DNA of 64,000 nt. Source: Robiginitalea sp. SC105. Its GTDB lineage: Bacteria > Bacteroidota > Bacteroidia > Flavobacteriales > Flavobacteriaceae. The notes beneath the pieces were generated by a model that was not told the origin of the DNA, ran no database searches, and saw nothing but the letters and a program-made list of their open reading frames with translations. The stretch lies in contig NZ_JACLZF010000001.1 in assembly GCF_014243345.1 (NCBI RefSeq), positions 1,486,170-1,550,169 of the forward strand. The letters run 5' to 3'. A program made the translations under genes and the position numbers. Below, piece after piece: positions 1 to 9,504 of the stretch (position 1 is the stretch's first letter; every line of letters starts with the position of its first letter).

Positions 1-59
1 CTATGGGAAGGTTGCGGCCTATTCGGTGGTCAAAGGATAGGGTTTCAGACGCCCTGCAA

Positions 60-1958
60 TTACTCATTTTTTTTGTGCACGAGCCTCAGGAAATGAGGAA
101 GCAGCAGGATATCTCCCAAAAGCGCCATCGCGATGGCCGAAATACTGAGCAAACCAAAATACCGGACAGGCGGGGAACCGGACAATAACAAAATCACAAA
201 ACCGGAACAAATGACAAAAGAGGTAATCACAATTCCGGGACCCGCTTTCTGCAATGCCAATTCCTCGTCCCTGGTGACTTTATACCAATGCATGAAGTGG
301 AAAGTGTCATCCACTACGATGCTCAGAAGGAGGCATCCAATCGGGATAGTGACCATGTCCAGGCGGATATTCAACCAGCCCATGAGTCCCAGCATTACCA
401 GAATCGGGAGTATATTAACCACCATCGCAGGCAGCAGGAGTTTCCATCGCCCCAGATAAATTGCCATGATAATGGAAATAACAATAAAGCCGAATAGCAG
501 ACTTTGTCGAAATGCCTCTAGCAACGCATCCGCTATATTGGCATAGAGGGTCATAAAGCCCTGCAGTAGGGGTCTCTGGGATTTAAAATATGGCTTCCCC
601 AGTTCGTCGATCCGCTCGGTCAGCAATTTTCCATCGGAAGTCGACATCAACGGGACAAAAAATGTAATCCGGTGCTTGTCCGGATCAGCCTTTGAACGAT
701 AACCGATGGCCTGCAGATCTTGAAGGGGCGGGAACCGGTGGAAGGAAGCCACAGCACCTACTTCCGGCATATCGTAAACGTCGTGTACCCAACGGCTAAT
801 CAGGTTCCTTGGTGTCCGTTCGTCGTCAATTACATACTCCAGGGGGAAATAGGGGCCCACAAGTTCTTCGACCTTTTCGTGGTCATAGAAAGCTTTACTG
901 GAAGGATCCAGAATGGCCAGGCTGTAGATTTCCGATTTCAGTTGCCATATCCCGGGGAAAGCAACCAGGCATAGTGCTAGTGAGGCAGGTACCAGCCAGC
1001 GGCTATCAGGTCTGGGAAAATGTATTATTCTCTTGAAAAACAATCTCTTGCGGTATCGGTATGTATTCGGATAAAACATCAATATTGAAGCGCCGAAGAC
1101 CCCTGCAATACCTGTAATGCCCAGAACGGCAAAATCCGTAAGAAGCGGAATTCCGCTAAAAAGAAAGGCCGAAAACCCCAAAACCGTGGTAGACGAAACC
1201 CAAATAGCAGGCACCAGGATTTTCCGGAAATCACCCTTATGGGACAGCACGTGCATGGAAATCGAGGTGCTGTAAAAAAGGATCAGCAGTGGGATTACGG
1301 TATGAGCTATACTCAACGGAATCCCGGCGAGAACCGAAATGAATACCAAGGAAGCAATAGCTGCAAGGGCTACCAGGAGGGTTTGCAGGATTGCTATCAG
1401 GTCGCCTATCACAATAACCACAAATACCAGAAGGACCAAAATCCCGGTCAGCAGGAATCGTGTAGCATCGCGGGAGGTCTGCTGGTTTATGGCACGGGCA
1501 ATGACCCCTGTTCCAGCCAGGTGATAATCCATGCCCCGGTCATTCATAATGGCATCGATCCGATCAAGCAATTCCGGCCGGTTCGGATTTGAATGTGATT
1601 CTGGCCGGAAGCGGATCAGGTAGGTTGTATAGCCTTCCCCGGCAGGTTTCTTATGCTGCACATACCTTGCGGGCCAGTTTCCGACCCCCATAACGTAGTC
1701 CAGTTCTTCCAAAGACAGCAGTTCTGTATCAATGCTTTTCTCAGCCTGCGGATTGTCGCGTGTATCCAGTACGAGAATCAGCAAGGCGTCGGATCCGAAA
1801 TCTTCAATGAAATTCTGATATTGTTTCAGTTCCTGCGATTGCACGGGCAACCACCGCTCCAGCGAATTGTCCAGATCTATTTCCGGAATCAAAAAAATGG
1901 CGGATAGAATATACAGAAGGGCTCCGGTTATCCTTATGAGTGGTTTTTTCTGAGCCAT
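60..1958 (-). CDS. MMPL/RND-superfamily transporter
   Basis: An integral membrane protein of 632 residues with the RND/MMPL plan: one N-terminal transmembrane helix (about residues 8-25), a periplasmic domain, five hydrophobic helices (about 165-300), a second periplasmic domain, then five more helices (about 490-625). It is about the length of the smaller 'predicted exporters of the RND superfamily' and well below the roughly 1000 residues of AcrB. Family members move lipids, hopanoids or other hydrophobic molecules using the proton gradient; the substrate cannot be read here. A polar/acidic helix signature (GCLLLSIVVDDTFHFMHW) in the second half fits the proton-relay helix of MMPL proteins. 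The ATG start gives a Lys-rich N-terminus followed directly by the first helix. No membrane-fusion or outer-membrane partner is adjacent. Family call is firm, role open. Confidence 0.85.
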   Translation of the reverse strand: MAQKKPLIRITGALLYILSAIFLIPEIDLDNSLERWLPVQSQELKQYQNFIEDFGSDALLILVLDTRDNPQAEKSIDTELLSLEELDYVMGVGNWPARYVQHKKPAGEGYTTYLIRFRPESHSNPNRPELLDRIDAIMNDRGMDYHLAGTGVIARAINQQTSRDATRFLLTGILVLLVFVVIVIGDLIAILQTLLVALAAIASLVFISVLAGIPLSIAHTVIPLLILFYSTSISMHVLSHKGDFRKILVPAIWVSSTTVLGFSAFLFSGIPLLTDFAVLGITGIAGVFGASILMFYPNTYRYRKRLFFKRIIHFPRPDSRWLVPASLALCLVAFPGIWQLKSEIYSLAILDPSSKAFYDHEKVEELVGPYFPLEYVIDDERTPRNLISRWVHDVYDMPEVGAVASFHRFPPLQDLQAIGYRSKADPDKHRITFFVPLMSTSDGKLLTERIDELGKPYFKSQRPLLQGFMTLYANIADALLEAFRQSLLFGFIVISIIMAIYLGRWKLLLPAMVVNILPILVMLGLMGWLNIRLDMVTIPIGCLLLSIVVDDTFHFMHWYKVTRDEELALQKAGPGIVITSFVICSGFVILLLSGSPPVRYFGLLSISAIAMALLGDILLLPHFLRLVHKKNE

Positions 1959-2203
1959 TGAAAATGCGATTTTCCAACCCCGTGAGGCATGTTAGGAGAA
2001 TACGGGACAAATAAAGCAATCAGGAAGTTAGGAATAAAATTCGATCTCGTCCTTAAGGTAAGGCAGGTTATATACCTTACTACCGGGGTATAAGTAATTC
2101 TGGCCCGGAAAGTCTTATTTGGAAGATAGCCATGATCAGATTTCATAAAGGCGGGCATACCGGATGTTTTTGGTATCTTCCGTATACCTAAAACTCGGAG
2201 ATC
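1959..2203. other. Divergent intergenic region
   Basis: This 245-base gap separates the leftward transporter from the rightward metallo-hydrolase and must hold both promoters. It is richer in A+T than the flanking genes. I see no hairpin with a T-run, no RNA gene and no convincing full TTG-N17-TAnnTTTG promoter, so nothing more specific is claimed. Confidence 0.5.
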
Positions 2204-3094
2204 ATGCGTACACTTAAAACCCTTTTACTGCCGGTTGCCCTACTTATTGTGCAGCTGCTGCCTGCCCAACGGGACTGGGACCAGGTTCAGATTACCCCGG
2301 AAAAAGTAACCGATAACCTGTACGTCCTTTTTGGAGCCGGCGGGAACATCGGCCTGGCGCTGGGGGAGGAATACGCCTACGTCATCGACGACCAGTTCGC
2401 CCAGCTGACCGACAAGATCCTTGCCGCCATCCGTGGCATCACCGATAAGCCAGTGCGCTTCGTGGTAAATACCCACTGGCACGGCGACCACGTGGGGGGC
2501 AATGAAAACCTGGCCGCCCAGGGGGCCATCCTGGTGGCCCATGAAAACGTGCGCAAGCGGATGAACTCCCGTACCGACCGGGGGGACCGGGGCGTTTCTG
2601 AACCGGCGCCTTACGGGGCTCTCTCCAAGATCACTTTCAGTGAGGAAATGACCATCCACCTGGGCCCTGACCGCAGCCTGCACCTGATGTATGTGGACCC
2701 TGCCCATACGGACGGGGACTCCTACAGCTACTTTCCACAGGAGAATGCTATACATATGGGGGATAACTTTGTGGACGGGTACCCGTTTATCGATATCAGC
2801 TCCGGGGGCGATATCGACGGGCTGATCAGGAACCTGAACATGGCCCTATTCATTGTGGATGACCAGACGAAAATCATCCCGGGTCACGGCCCGGTGATGG
2901 GGCGCACCGACCTGATTGCCTTCCGCGATATGCTATCGGCCATCCGGACACGCGTGAAACAGGCCCGCGACAGCGGGAAATCCCTAGAGGAGGTGCAGGC
3001 CATGGGGCTGACCAAAGAATGGGACGCTGCCAAAGGGCAGGGCTTCATCGGCCCGGCCCAGATTGTGCAGTTCGCCTTCGAGACCGCGGACTGA
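2204..3094 (+). CDS. Secreted MBL-fold metallo-hydrolase
   Basis: A 296-residue protein of the metallo-beta-lactamase fold. An N-terminal signal peptide (hydrophobic residues 5-20, cleavage near PAQ) sends it to the periplasm. The zinc-binding signature is complete: HWHGDH at residues 91-96 (His, His, Asp, His), a second His in DPAHTDGD near residue 168, and a late His in IPGHGPV. The Asp next to the last His of the motif is typical of the class B beta-lactamase and hydrolase superfamily. Many Bacteroidetes homologues with this N-terminal arrangement are called cyclase or quinoprotein-relay proteins (SoxH-like); true beta-lactamase activity is not implied. It stands alone, facing away from the transporter upstream and towards the esterase downstream. 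Substrate unknown. Confidence 0.88.
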   Translation: MRTLKTLLLPVALLIVQLLPAQRDWDQVQITPEKVTDNLYVLFGAGGNIGLALGEEYAYVIDDQFAQLTDKILAAIRGITDKPVRFVVNTHWHGDHVGGNENLAAQGAILVAHENVRKRMNSRTDRGDRGVSEPAPYGALSKITFSEEMTIHLGPDRSLHLMYVDPAHTDGDSYSYFPQENAIHMGDNFVDGYPFIDISSGGDIDGLIRNLNMALFIVDDQTKIIPGHGPVMGRTDLIAFRDMLSAIRTRVKQARDSGKSLEEVQAMGLTKEWDAAKGQGFIGPAQIVQFAFETAD

Positions 3095-3171
3095 ATTTAT
3101 CCGCACCCGGTGTCAAACGTCACGGGACAGGTCATTTCCTAGGAGAACAGGAATCCCCAGCAGGCGCTACC

Positions 3172-4470
3172 TTATTTTTCCTGGGCAGCCAGCCACTCCA
3201 TCACGGTCACGGGCCGGCCATCCACCAGCACCGGGCCCCCGTCCAGGTCGTGGCGGGCGATATTGGCATGGGAATAGATCCAGGACCAGTGGCCGCTGTA
3301 ATGGAATCCCGGGCCTCCGTAAATCCCGGTTATATCCACCACATGGTCAAAATAGGAAAAGTGGACATTCCGTGCGCCGGCGGCAACCAGCCGGTTGTAT
3401 ACGGGCACCACGGTATCTTCCGGTTTGGTGACGGGGTCGTCTTTGGCGTGCATGAACCAGATGGGGACCTTGCGGATGCTGCTGATCTGGCTGTCGCTCA
3501 GATATTCCGAATGGTAGGCCAGCGCACTGATGTAAGCCCCCGCAAAATACCCCGGGTCTTTCAGCAATAATTTCAGGCTCATATACCCCCCATTGCTGCA
3601 ACCCCCTACATAAACCCGGTCAGTGTCGATATCCGCGTGGTCGGCGACGTAATTTTTAATGAGCGCCAGCAGACCCTCGTTGTAGATGTCTTCCGCATCG
3701 CCCCGCGTATACCCGCCCCCTTCGCGGTTCATCCAGAAGGTAGGCGCCTGGGGCACCAGTACGTGGGCGCCCCCGAAAAGGACCTGTATGTCTTCCGAGG
3801 CATAATTGGCAGCGCGGTTGCCCAACAGGGCAATGGTCGGGTCTGTTCCGCCTTCACCGCCGCCGTGCAACCAGATAATCAGCGGTTTTTTCCCATTTCC
3901 GGATTCCGGGGTGTACGCCGCATAGGACATCTGTTTTCCGGGGGCATATTCGTATTTGCCGGTAAGGTCAAAGCGGTCAACCAGCGGCATGATCTTCCCG
4001 GACTGCCGGTTCCAGGTCCTCAGGCTGGGCCGGTGGGTCACCGAGACCTGATAATCCACCCAGAAATTCCCCCTCACCTTTTCGTTCTGGGCATAGTGGA
4101 AAGGGGAACCGAGCCCAAGGCGCGGGCCCACTTCAAGGACCAGGGTCAGGTGGGAGCCGTCTGGGGTGCGGTTGCCGGAAGCGTCCGAGAGGTAGGTGCT
4201 CAGCACGGTGCGTTTCCCGGATGCCAAGGCCTCGGGAATCTCCGCAAGGTCCGTGCTGCGGCTGGCGGAAACCGTAAATTCCCCTCCCGGGGGTTCGCTG
4301 AGGCTTTCACCCATATCCAGAACCACCTTGTTGACGGCCGGCCCCCAGTCAAAGCCTTCCACCACCAGGGAATAGGTCCCCGGGGTTGCGGATTGGGACC
4401 AGGCGTTGGTAAATGCAAGCAGCATTGCAAAAAGGCAGGTTAAGGTCGGAAGAAAATTGTAGCGTTTCAT
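3172..4470 (-). CDS. Secreted alpha/beta-hydrolase esterase
   Basis: A 432-residue secreted serine hydrolase. Residues 1-26 form a signal peptide ending near AWS-Q. Residues about 28-165 look like a beta-rich domain of the kind found in front of Bacteroidetes PHB-depolymerase-like esterases. The catalytic alpha/beta-hydrolase domain follows: the oxyanion loop LHGGGEGG near residue 201, the nucleophile elbow GGCSNGG with Ser292, a probable acid at Asp344/345 (HAKDDPV), and a probable catalytic His near residues 390-394. The elbow has Gly-Cys-Ser-Asn-Gly in place of the commoner Gly-X-Ser-X-Gly spacing residues, still consistent with the fold. A carbohydrate esterase, feruloyl esterase or peptidase activity are all possible; there is no polysaccharide-utilisation cluster next to it to decide. 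Confidence 0.85.
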   Translation of the reverse strand: MKRYNFLPTLTCLFAMLLAFTNAWSQSATPGTYSLVVEGFDWGPAVNKVVLDMGESLSEPPGGEFTVSASRSTDLAEIPEALASGKRTVLSTYLSDASGNRTPDGSHLTLVLEVGPRLGLGSPFHYAQNEKVRGNFWVDYQVSVTHRPSLRTWNRQSGKIMPLVDRFDLTGKYEYAPGKQMSYAAYTPESGNGKKPLIIWLHGGGEGGTDPTIALLGNRAANYASEDIQVLFGGAHVLVPQAPTFWMNREGGGYTRGDAEDIYNEGLLALIKNYVADHADIDTDRVYVGGCSNGGYMSLKLLLKDPGYFAGAYISALAYHSEYLSDSQISSIRKVPIWFMHAKDDPVTKPEDTVVPVYNRLVAAGARNVHFSYFDHVVDITGIYGGPGFHYSGHWSWIYSHANIARHDLDGGPVLVDGRPVTVMEWLAAQEK

Positions 4471-4637
4471 GGTGTGTTTGTTTAGTTTATTTAGCGTATT
4501 GAAGGGGTGGTCGCCGCCATCTGTATCCTGGCGGGTATCCCCGGGTCTGGTTAGCCTGCTCGGGCCCTTATAGGGGGTGGCGCACCTTCAGCTGTCGCAG
4601 ACAGCTATGGCATTAGACCCCGCCTGACCCAAATGGT

Positions 4638-5903
4638 TTAATCGGACTGCCGCCGGTAAGGCCGGATAATCAGCCCGAGGGGCCGGTCGTAGCTGAGGTA
4701 ATTAAAGGCCCAGTGGTACAGGGCGGAAAGCCGGTTCCTGAATCCCACCAGGGAAAAGATATGCACGCCCATCCAGACAAACCAGGCAAAGGATCCCTGG
4801 AATTTCCATCCGGGGAGGTCTGCAACCGCCCGACCACGCCCCACGGTGGCCATGGCCCCCCGATCCCTGTACCTGAAAGCCACCAGTTCCTGCCGCCGTA
4901 GCAACCGGCCCAGGTTACGCGCCAGGTGGCGTCCCTGTTGCTGCGCCACAGGTGCCAGCATGGGCAGGCCCCGGGGGTTTTCCACGGAGGTGCAGGCGGC
5001 CACATCGCCAATGGCAAATACATTGTCAAGGCCGCTGACCCGGTTCATCGCATCCACCAACAGCCGGTTTCCTTTCAGGACGCAGGATTCCGGGAGGCCC
5101 TCGAGGGGGGAGGCGGTCACCCCGGCCGTCCAGATTACGGTATCCGTGGGAAACCGGGTGCCGTCTTCCAGGAATACCTGATCGTCTTTGTAGGTTGCCA
5201 CCCGGGAATTCAGCAGGACATTCACACCCAGGTCGCTGAGGTATTCAAGGGCTTTTGCAGAAGCCTGCTCGGACATCGCATTGAGGATCCGGTCCCCGCT
5301 CTGGTAGAGGTTGATGCTCATGCGGGAGGTGTCCAGGTCCGGGAAGTCCCTCGGGATCACGTGTATTTTCATTTCGGCCAGGGCACCGGCGAGTTCGATG
5401 CCGGCCGGGCCCCCGCCAACGATGGCCACGTTCATGATCTCTTCCAGGGGCTCCCCGCTGTAGTTGGCAATGGCCTTTTCGAGGTTCTGGTATACGTAGC
5501 TGCGGATGTTGAGGGCATCCGGGAGCGATTTCAGGGTCAGCATTTTCTCCTTGACGTCCTCAAAATTGAAATAGTTGGTGCGGCTGCCGGTGGCAATGAC
5601 CAGGTAGTCGTACGGGACCGTACCGATGGAGGTGAACAGCCGGCTCCGTTCCCAGTCGACCAGCCGTACCTCGGCCATCCGGCAACTGACATTCCGGTAC
5701 TTTCGGAAAATGCGCCGCACCGGGTAGGCGATACTGTCGGGTTCCAGGCCCCCGGTCGCCACCTGGTACATCAGCGGCTGGAAGTTGTGGTAGTTGTTCC
5801 GGTCGATCAGCAGGACATCCACCGGCAACCGCCGGAGGGCCTTGGCCAGTTCAATCCCGCCGAAGCCTGCCCCGACGATTACGATCCTCGTTCTTTCTGC
5901 CAT
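4638..5903 (-). CDS. NAD(P)/FAD oxidoreductase, NDH-2 type
   Basis: A 421-residue flavoprotein of the type II NADH dehydrogenase family, which oxidises NADH and reduces quinone without pumping ions. The chosen start is the ATG six residues before the FAD-binding strand IVIVGAGFGG; the frame stays open upstream but the added residues are not conserved-looking. A second Rossmann motif (VGGGPAGIELAG, near residue 165) binds NADH, and the FAD-closing motif with AIGDVAAC lies near residue 305. The C-terminal stretch has the amphipathic/hydrophobic segment (SFAWFVWMGVHIFSLVGF) by which NDH-2 enzymes sit on the membrane. With the Nqr complex also encoded in this window, the cell would have a coupled and an uncoupled NADH entry point. 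Function is a family inference. Confidence 0.88.
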   Translation of the reverse strand: MAERTRIVIVGAGFGGIELAKALRRLPVDVLLIDRNNYHNFQPLMYQVATGGLEPDSIAYPVRRIFRKYRNVSCRMAEVRLVDWERSRLFTSIGTVPYDYLVIATGSRTNYFNFEDVKEKMLTLKSLPDALNIRSYVYQNLEKAIANYSGEPLEEIMNVAIVGGGPAGIELAGALAEMKIHVIPRDFPDLDTSRMSINLYQSGDRILNAMSEQASAKALEYLSDLGVNVLLNSRVATYKDDQVFLEDGTRFPTDTVIWTAGVTASPLEGLPESCVLKGNRLLVDAMNRVSGLDNVFAIGDVAACTSVENPRGLPMLAPVAQQQGRHLARNLGRLLRRQELVAFRYRDRGAMATVGRGRAVADLPGWKFQGSFAWFVWMGVHIFSLVGFRNRLSALYHWAFNYLSYDRPLGLIIRPYRRQSD

Positions 5904-6107
5904 GTGTTTGCCAATAGGTGCGCCTAATATACGATGCCGGTGCCGGGTACGAAACTGGCAGGGTTGCGTCCTGGCATCAGAAGCCCCGGCGAAGCCGGTC
6001 GCCCCTTTGTTAATTTTTGTTAAATCTTGCGCGATTGGGCGAAGGAATGGGTTCCCGGGCCCGGGAGTTTGACGCAAACTGATTAACTTATTGCAAAATT
6101 TTTATCC

Positions 6108-6572
6108 ATGGCAGTTTATAACCTGAAAATCAACGGAACCCGCATGGAAGTAGATGTGGACCCTTCCACACCCCTATTGTGGGTCCTGCGTGATCACCTG
6201 AAACTGGTCGGCACCAAATACGGATGCGGGATTGCCCAGTGCGGCGCCTGCACGGTGCACCTGGGTGACACCGCAATGCGTTCCTGTTCCCTTCCGGTTT
6301 CCTCGGTGGGCAACCAGGAAGTCACCACCATCGAAGGGCTCTCCGAAAATGGGGACCACCCGGTGCAGAAAGCCTGGCTGGAGGTGGACGTCCCCCAATG
6401 CGGGTATTGCCAGGCCGGCCAGATCATGTCGGCTGCGGCATTGCTCAAAAGCAACCCAAGCCCGAGCGATGCGGATATCGAATCCGCGATGAATGGAAAC
6501 ATTTGCCGATGCGGCACCTATGTGCGCATCAAGAAAGCCATCAAGATGGCTGCCGAAGAACAGGCCTCCTGA
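6108..6572 (+). CDS. 2Fe-2S subunit of molybdenum hydroxylase
   Basis: The 154-residue small electron-transfer subunit of a xanthine-oxidase-family enzyme, of the isoquinoline 1-oxidoreductase alpha (IorA) type. Two iron-sulfur clusters are visible: the plant-ferredoxin-like one with Cys40, Cys45, Cys48 and Cys60 (CGIAQCGAC...C), and the helical one with Cys98, Cys101, Cys133 and Cys135 (CGYC...CRC). Length is normal for the family. It is cytoplasmically folded; export would depend on riding with the Tat-signal-bearing large subunit encoded 86 bases downstream. Electrons pass from the molybdopterin site through these clusters to an acceptor not encoded beside it. No FAD subunit is present, as is usual for IorAB-type enzymes. 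Confidence 0.93.
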   Translation: MAVYNLKINGTRMEVDVDPSTPLLWVLRDHLKLVGTKYGCGIAQCGACTVHLGDTAMRSCSLPVSSVGNQEVTTIEGLSENGDHPVQKAWLEVDVPQCGYCQAGQIMSAAALLKSNPSPSDADIESAMNGNICRCGTYVRIKKAIKMAAEEQAS

Positions 6573-6658
6573 GGGAATCATGCCCGAGTGGCCCCGTGGG
6601 ATCTGCAACCGGTACCCGACCGGAAACCTTATTGATTTATTAAAGAAAACCAGAGAAA

Positions 6659-8869
6659 ATGACACTTGTTAAAACTTCCATAGGACGGCGTTCGTTCATC
6701 AAATCATCGGCCCTTGCCGGTGGCGGCATGGTGCTTGGCTTCAGCTGGCTGGCCTCCTGCAAGGACCAGGCAGCCATGGAGGCCGCTTTGGCCATGCCCG
6801 ATGAATGGTTCGAAATCAACGGGTTCCTCAAAATCGGGGACAACGGTCTGGTGACCATCATGTCGCCCAACCCGGAGATCGGACAGAACGTAAAAACGGC
6901 CATGCCCATGATCGTGGCCGATGAACTCGATACGGCCTGGAAGGACGTGATCGTAGAGCAGGCACCGCTGAATACCGACATCTTCACGCGCCAGCTCGCG
7001 GGGGGCAGCCAGTCCATCCGTCAGGGTTGGGAAGGCCTGCGCCTGGCGGGGGCCACCGCCCGGCAAATGCTCCGGGAAGCAGCCGCCCAGGCCTGGGGGG
7101 TTGCTGCTGCCGAGATCACTACCTCCGCAGGTATGCTGCACCATGAAGCTTCTGGCAAGTCCGCCGGTTATGGCGAGATGGCCTCTGCGGCCGCAGCCCT
7201 GGAGGTCCCGGAGGAAGTTGAAATGAAAGACCCGAAGGATTTTTCCATCATCGGCACGGATCAGAAAAATGTGGACGGTAAAAAAATCGTCACCGGCCAA
7301 CCGTTGTTTGGCCTGGATGTCAATCGGGACGGGATGCTGATCGCCATGATCGTCCACCCGCCTGCCTTTGGCATGAAACTGAAATCCGCCGATACGGAAT
7401 CCGTCAAATCCATGCCGGGCATCCGTGATGCGTTCCCCATCGTCGTATACCCGGAAGGTGCCGAAAGGCAATGGTCCGACGGGGGTGCCATCCCCGAGAT
7501 GGTGGCCATTGTGGGCGAAAGCACCTGGCAGTGCATGCAGGCTAAAAAAGCCCTGCAGGCCGAATGGGAAGCAGACGGGGACCTGGAAAGTACGGCCTAC
7601 CACGAGGAGGCACTCAATAAAATGCTCGATACCGCCCAGGATGCACCGGCCCGGAATGACGGCAATGTGGAGCAGGCCTTTGCCAGGGCCGCCAAGGTGG
7701 TGGAGAGCACCTACAGTGCCCCCTACCTGGCCCACAATACCATGGAGCCGATGAACTTCTTTGCCCATGTGACCCCGGAGAAGGCTGAATTGCTGGGGCC
7801 CATCCAGACCCCTGAATTCCTGGAGAATACCCTGGCCTCTGTCCTGCAGATGCCCAAGGAAAAGATCGATATCATGATGACCCGGATGGGCGGTGGCTTT
7901 GGCCGCCGGCTCTACGGGACCTTTGCGGTGGAAGCCGCCATGATTTCCCAGAAGATGCAGGCGCCTGTCAAGCTGGTATACACCCGGGAAGACGACATGT
8001 CCCAGGGGACCTATCGCCCGTCGTACAAGATCCGCTACAAGGCGGGCCTGGATGCGGATGGCAACCTGATCGCCTGGCATGTGCGGGGAGCCGGCACCAA
8101 TGACGACCTGGTCTTCGAAAACCGATTCCCGGCCGGGGCGGTAGACAACTACCGGGCGGAGAAACACGCCCTGCCCACGGATGTTACTACCGGTGCCTGG
8201 CGCGCCCCCCGTTCCAACTTTATCGCGGGGGCCGAACAGGCGTTTATGGACGAGGTGGCCGAGGCAGCCGGGAAGGACCCGATCGAATTCAGGCTCGCCC
8301 TGTTTGACCGGGCCATCAGCTACCCTGTCGGGGACCCGGAAAAGAACGATTACGACCCCGAGCGGTATGCCGGGGTACTGAAACTGGTACGGGAAAAATC
8401 GAACTGGGAAGCCGGGCCACCCAGCGGGCAGTCGCGGGGCGTCGCCGCCTATTTCTGCCACAATTCCTACGTGGCCCAGGTCCTGGACCTGACCGTGGAG
8501 GCCAATGCCCCCAAAGTACATAAAGTCTACTGTGCGGTGGATTGCGGTATCGTGATCAACCCGCTGAGTGCAAAAAACCAGGTGGAGGGCGGTATCGTGG
8601 ATGGTATCGGCCACGCTACCTACAGCGCGCTCACCTTCCGGGACGGACGTCCGGAGCAGACCAACTTTGACAAGTACCGCCTCATCCGGAATTCGGAAGC
8701 CCCGAAGTCCATTGAGACGTATTTTGTGGATAACGGCATCGACCCGACCGGGCTCGGGGAACCCTCCCTGCCGCCTGTGCAGGGGGCGCTGGCCAATGCA
8801 CTTTACAGGGCTACCGGCAACCGGTATTACGAGCAGCCGTTCTTCGGCGAACGCCGAATAATCGGATAG
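6659..8869 (+). CDS. Molybdopterin-binding aldehyde/heterocycle hydroxylase
   Basis: The 736-residue catalytic large subunit paired with the preceding 2Fe-2S protein, resembling isoquinoline 1-oxidoreductase beta and periplasmic aldehyde dehydrogenases. Residues 1-35 are a twin-arginine signal (GRRSFIKSSALAGGG, with hydrophobic core and a Cys near residue 34 in LASCKD), so the folded cofactor-bearing dimer is predicted to be exported through Tat. Molybdopterin-site motifs visible include GGGFGRRLYG near residue 418, GAWRAPRSNF near 517 and the C-terminal GLGEPSLPPVQGALANA, where the Glu is the conserved general base. The substrate is not readable; aldehydes, N-heterocycles and other activated C-H compounds are all used by relatives. 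The XdhC-like or cytochrome partners often found with such genes are missing from this neighbourhood. Confidence 0.92.
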   Translation: MTLVKTSIGRRSFIKSSALAGGGMVLGFSWLASCKDQAAMEAALAMPDEWFEINGFLKIGDNGLVTIMSPNPEIGQNVKTAMPMIVADELDTAWKDVIVEQAPLNTDIFTRQLAGGSQSIRQGWEGLRLAGATARQMLREAAAQAWGVAAAEITTSAGMLHHEASGKSAGYGEMASAAAALEVPEEVEMKDPKDFSIIGTDQKNVDGKKIVTGQPLFGLDVNRDGMLIAMIVHPPAFGMKLKSADTESVKSMPGIRDAFPIVVYPEGAERQWSDGGAIPEMVAIVGESTWQCMQAKKALQAEWEADGDLESTAYHEEALNKMLDTAQDAPARNDGNVEQAFARAAKVVESTYSAPYLAHNTMEPMNFFAHVTPEKAELLGPIQTPEFLENTLASVLQMPKEKIDIMMTRMGGGFGRRLYGTFAVEAAMISQKMQAPVKLVYTREDDMSQGTYRPSYKIRYKAGLDADGNLIAWHVRGAGTNDDLVFENRFPAGAVDNYRAEKHALPTDVTTGAWRAPRSNFIAGAEQAFMDEVAEAAGKDPIEFRLALFDRAISYPVGDPEKNDYDPERYAGVLKLVREKSNWEAGPPSGQSRGVAAYFCHNSYVAQVLDLTVEANAPKVHKVYCAVDCGIVINPLSAKNQVEGGIVDGIGHATYSALTFRDGRPEQTNFDKYRLIRNSEAPKSIETYFVDNGIDPTGLGEPSLPPVQGALANALYRATGNRYYEQPFFGERRIIG

Positions 8870-8908
8870 GCCGCCGGACAATCAGTCCTTATAATAAGCC
8901 CTGGGGAA

Positions 8909-9502
8909 TTACAAACTCCAGCGGTACCCCACATCCGAAAGCGGGATGCAGCCCTTATAGGCACCGGGAACGGGGTCGTAGCTCAATACATTTTTTCCTA
9001 CCTCCTCGGAGGTCACATAGGCCCAGACCACCATGGACTTGAGGTTCCGGTAAAAGCTGACGGGTTCCTGTTCCCCGACGGAGGTTCCCCAGACGCCCGG
9101 GTTAAAACTTCCCCCCCGGGCCTCTTCTTCTTTCAGGAATGCCTCCCGGTCCGTTTCCCCAAGATCGGCAAAAGCCTCTCCGTAGCCGGCTATGCAAGCT
9201 TCGTCCAGGGAGGCGAGGTTTTCCCTCAGGTACTGTTGTGACTGCGCATCGTAGGTCCTGGCAAATACCTTATCCATGAACATATCGGCTTTTACGTCCA
9301 GCCCGCCCGGGGTATCCGTACGCGGGAGGAGGGTGTCCACCAGCGAACTGACGAGCAGGGCCTCTTCGGCCGTAAGGAATTCCGGGGTCCATTCGGGCCG
9401 GTTTTCCGACTGGCAGGCTTGCAGGAGGGAAAGTGCAGTTGGCAGGGCCAGGGTGGCACCGGCCAGTATGCCGGTCCGTTTCAGGGCGCTTCTTCGGTCC
9501 AT
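8909..9502 (-). CDS. Gluconate 2-dehydrogenase subunit 3-like
   Basis: A 197-residue exported protein of the gluconate 2-dehydrogenase subunit 3 family. The leader MDRRSALKRTGILAGA followed by an Ala/Leu-rich core and LLQAC looks like a Tat or lipoprotein leader with Cys30 as a possible lipidation site. The mature part is helical, with the family's typical stretch around LVDTLLPRTDTPG near residue 60. These small subunits chaperone or anchor a flavin GMC dehydrogenase: here the GMC gene lies immediately upstream in the same direction with only two bases between them, so the two are co-transcribed and almost certainly form one complex. It ends convergently with the molybdenum hydroxylase gene. 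Confidence 0.9.
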   Translation of the reverse strand: MDRRSALKRTGILAGATLALPTALSLLQACQSENRPEWTPEFLTAEEALLVSSLVDTLLPRTDTPGGLDVKADMFMDKVFARTYDAQSQQYLRENLASLDEACIAGYGEAFADLGETDREAFLKEEEARGGSFNPGVWGTSVGEQEPVSFYRNLKSMVVWAYVTSEEVGKNVLSYDPVPGAYKGCIPLSDVGYRWSL

Positions 9503-9504
9503 AA

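Noticed and set aside
1..59. Possible start or end of another gene at the left edge.
   Set aside because: Only 59 bases are available before the transporter stop and no motif supports a call on either strand.
4471..4637. Intergenic stretch checked for a tRNA because of its G/C-rich arms.
   Set aside because: No cloverleaf could be folded and no T-loop signature (GTTCGAATC-like) was found.
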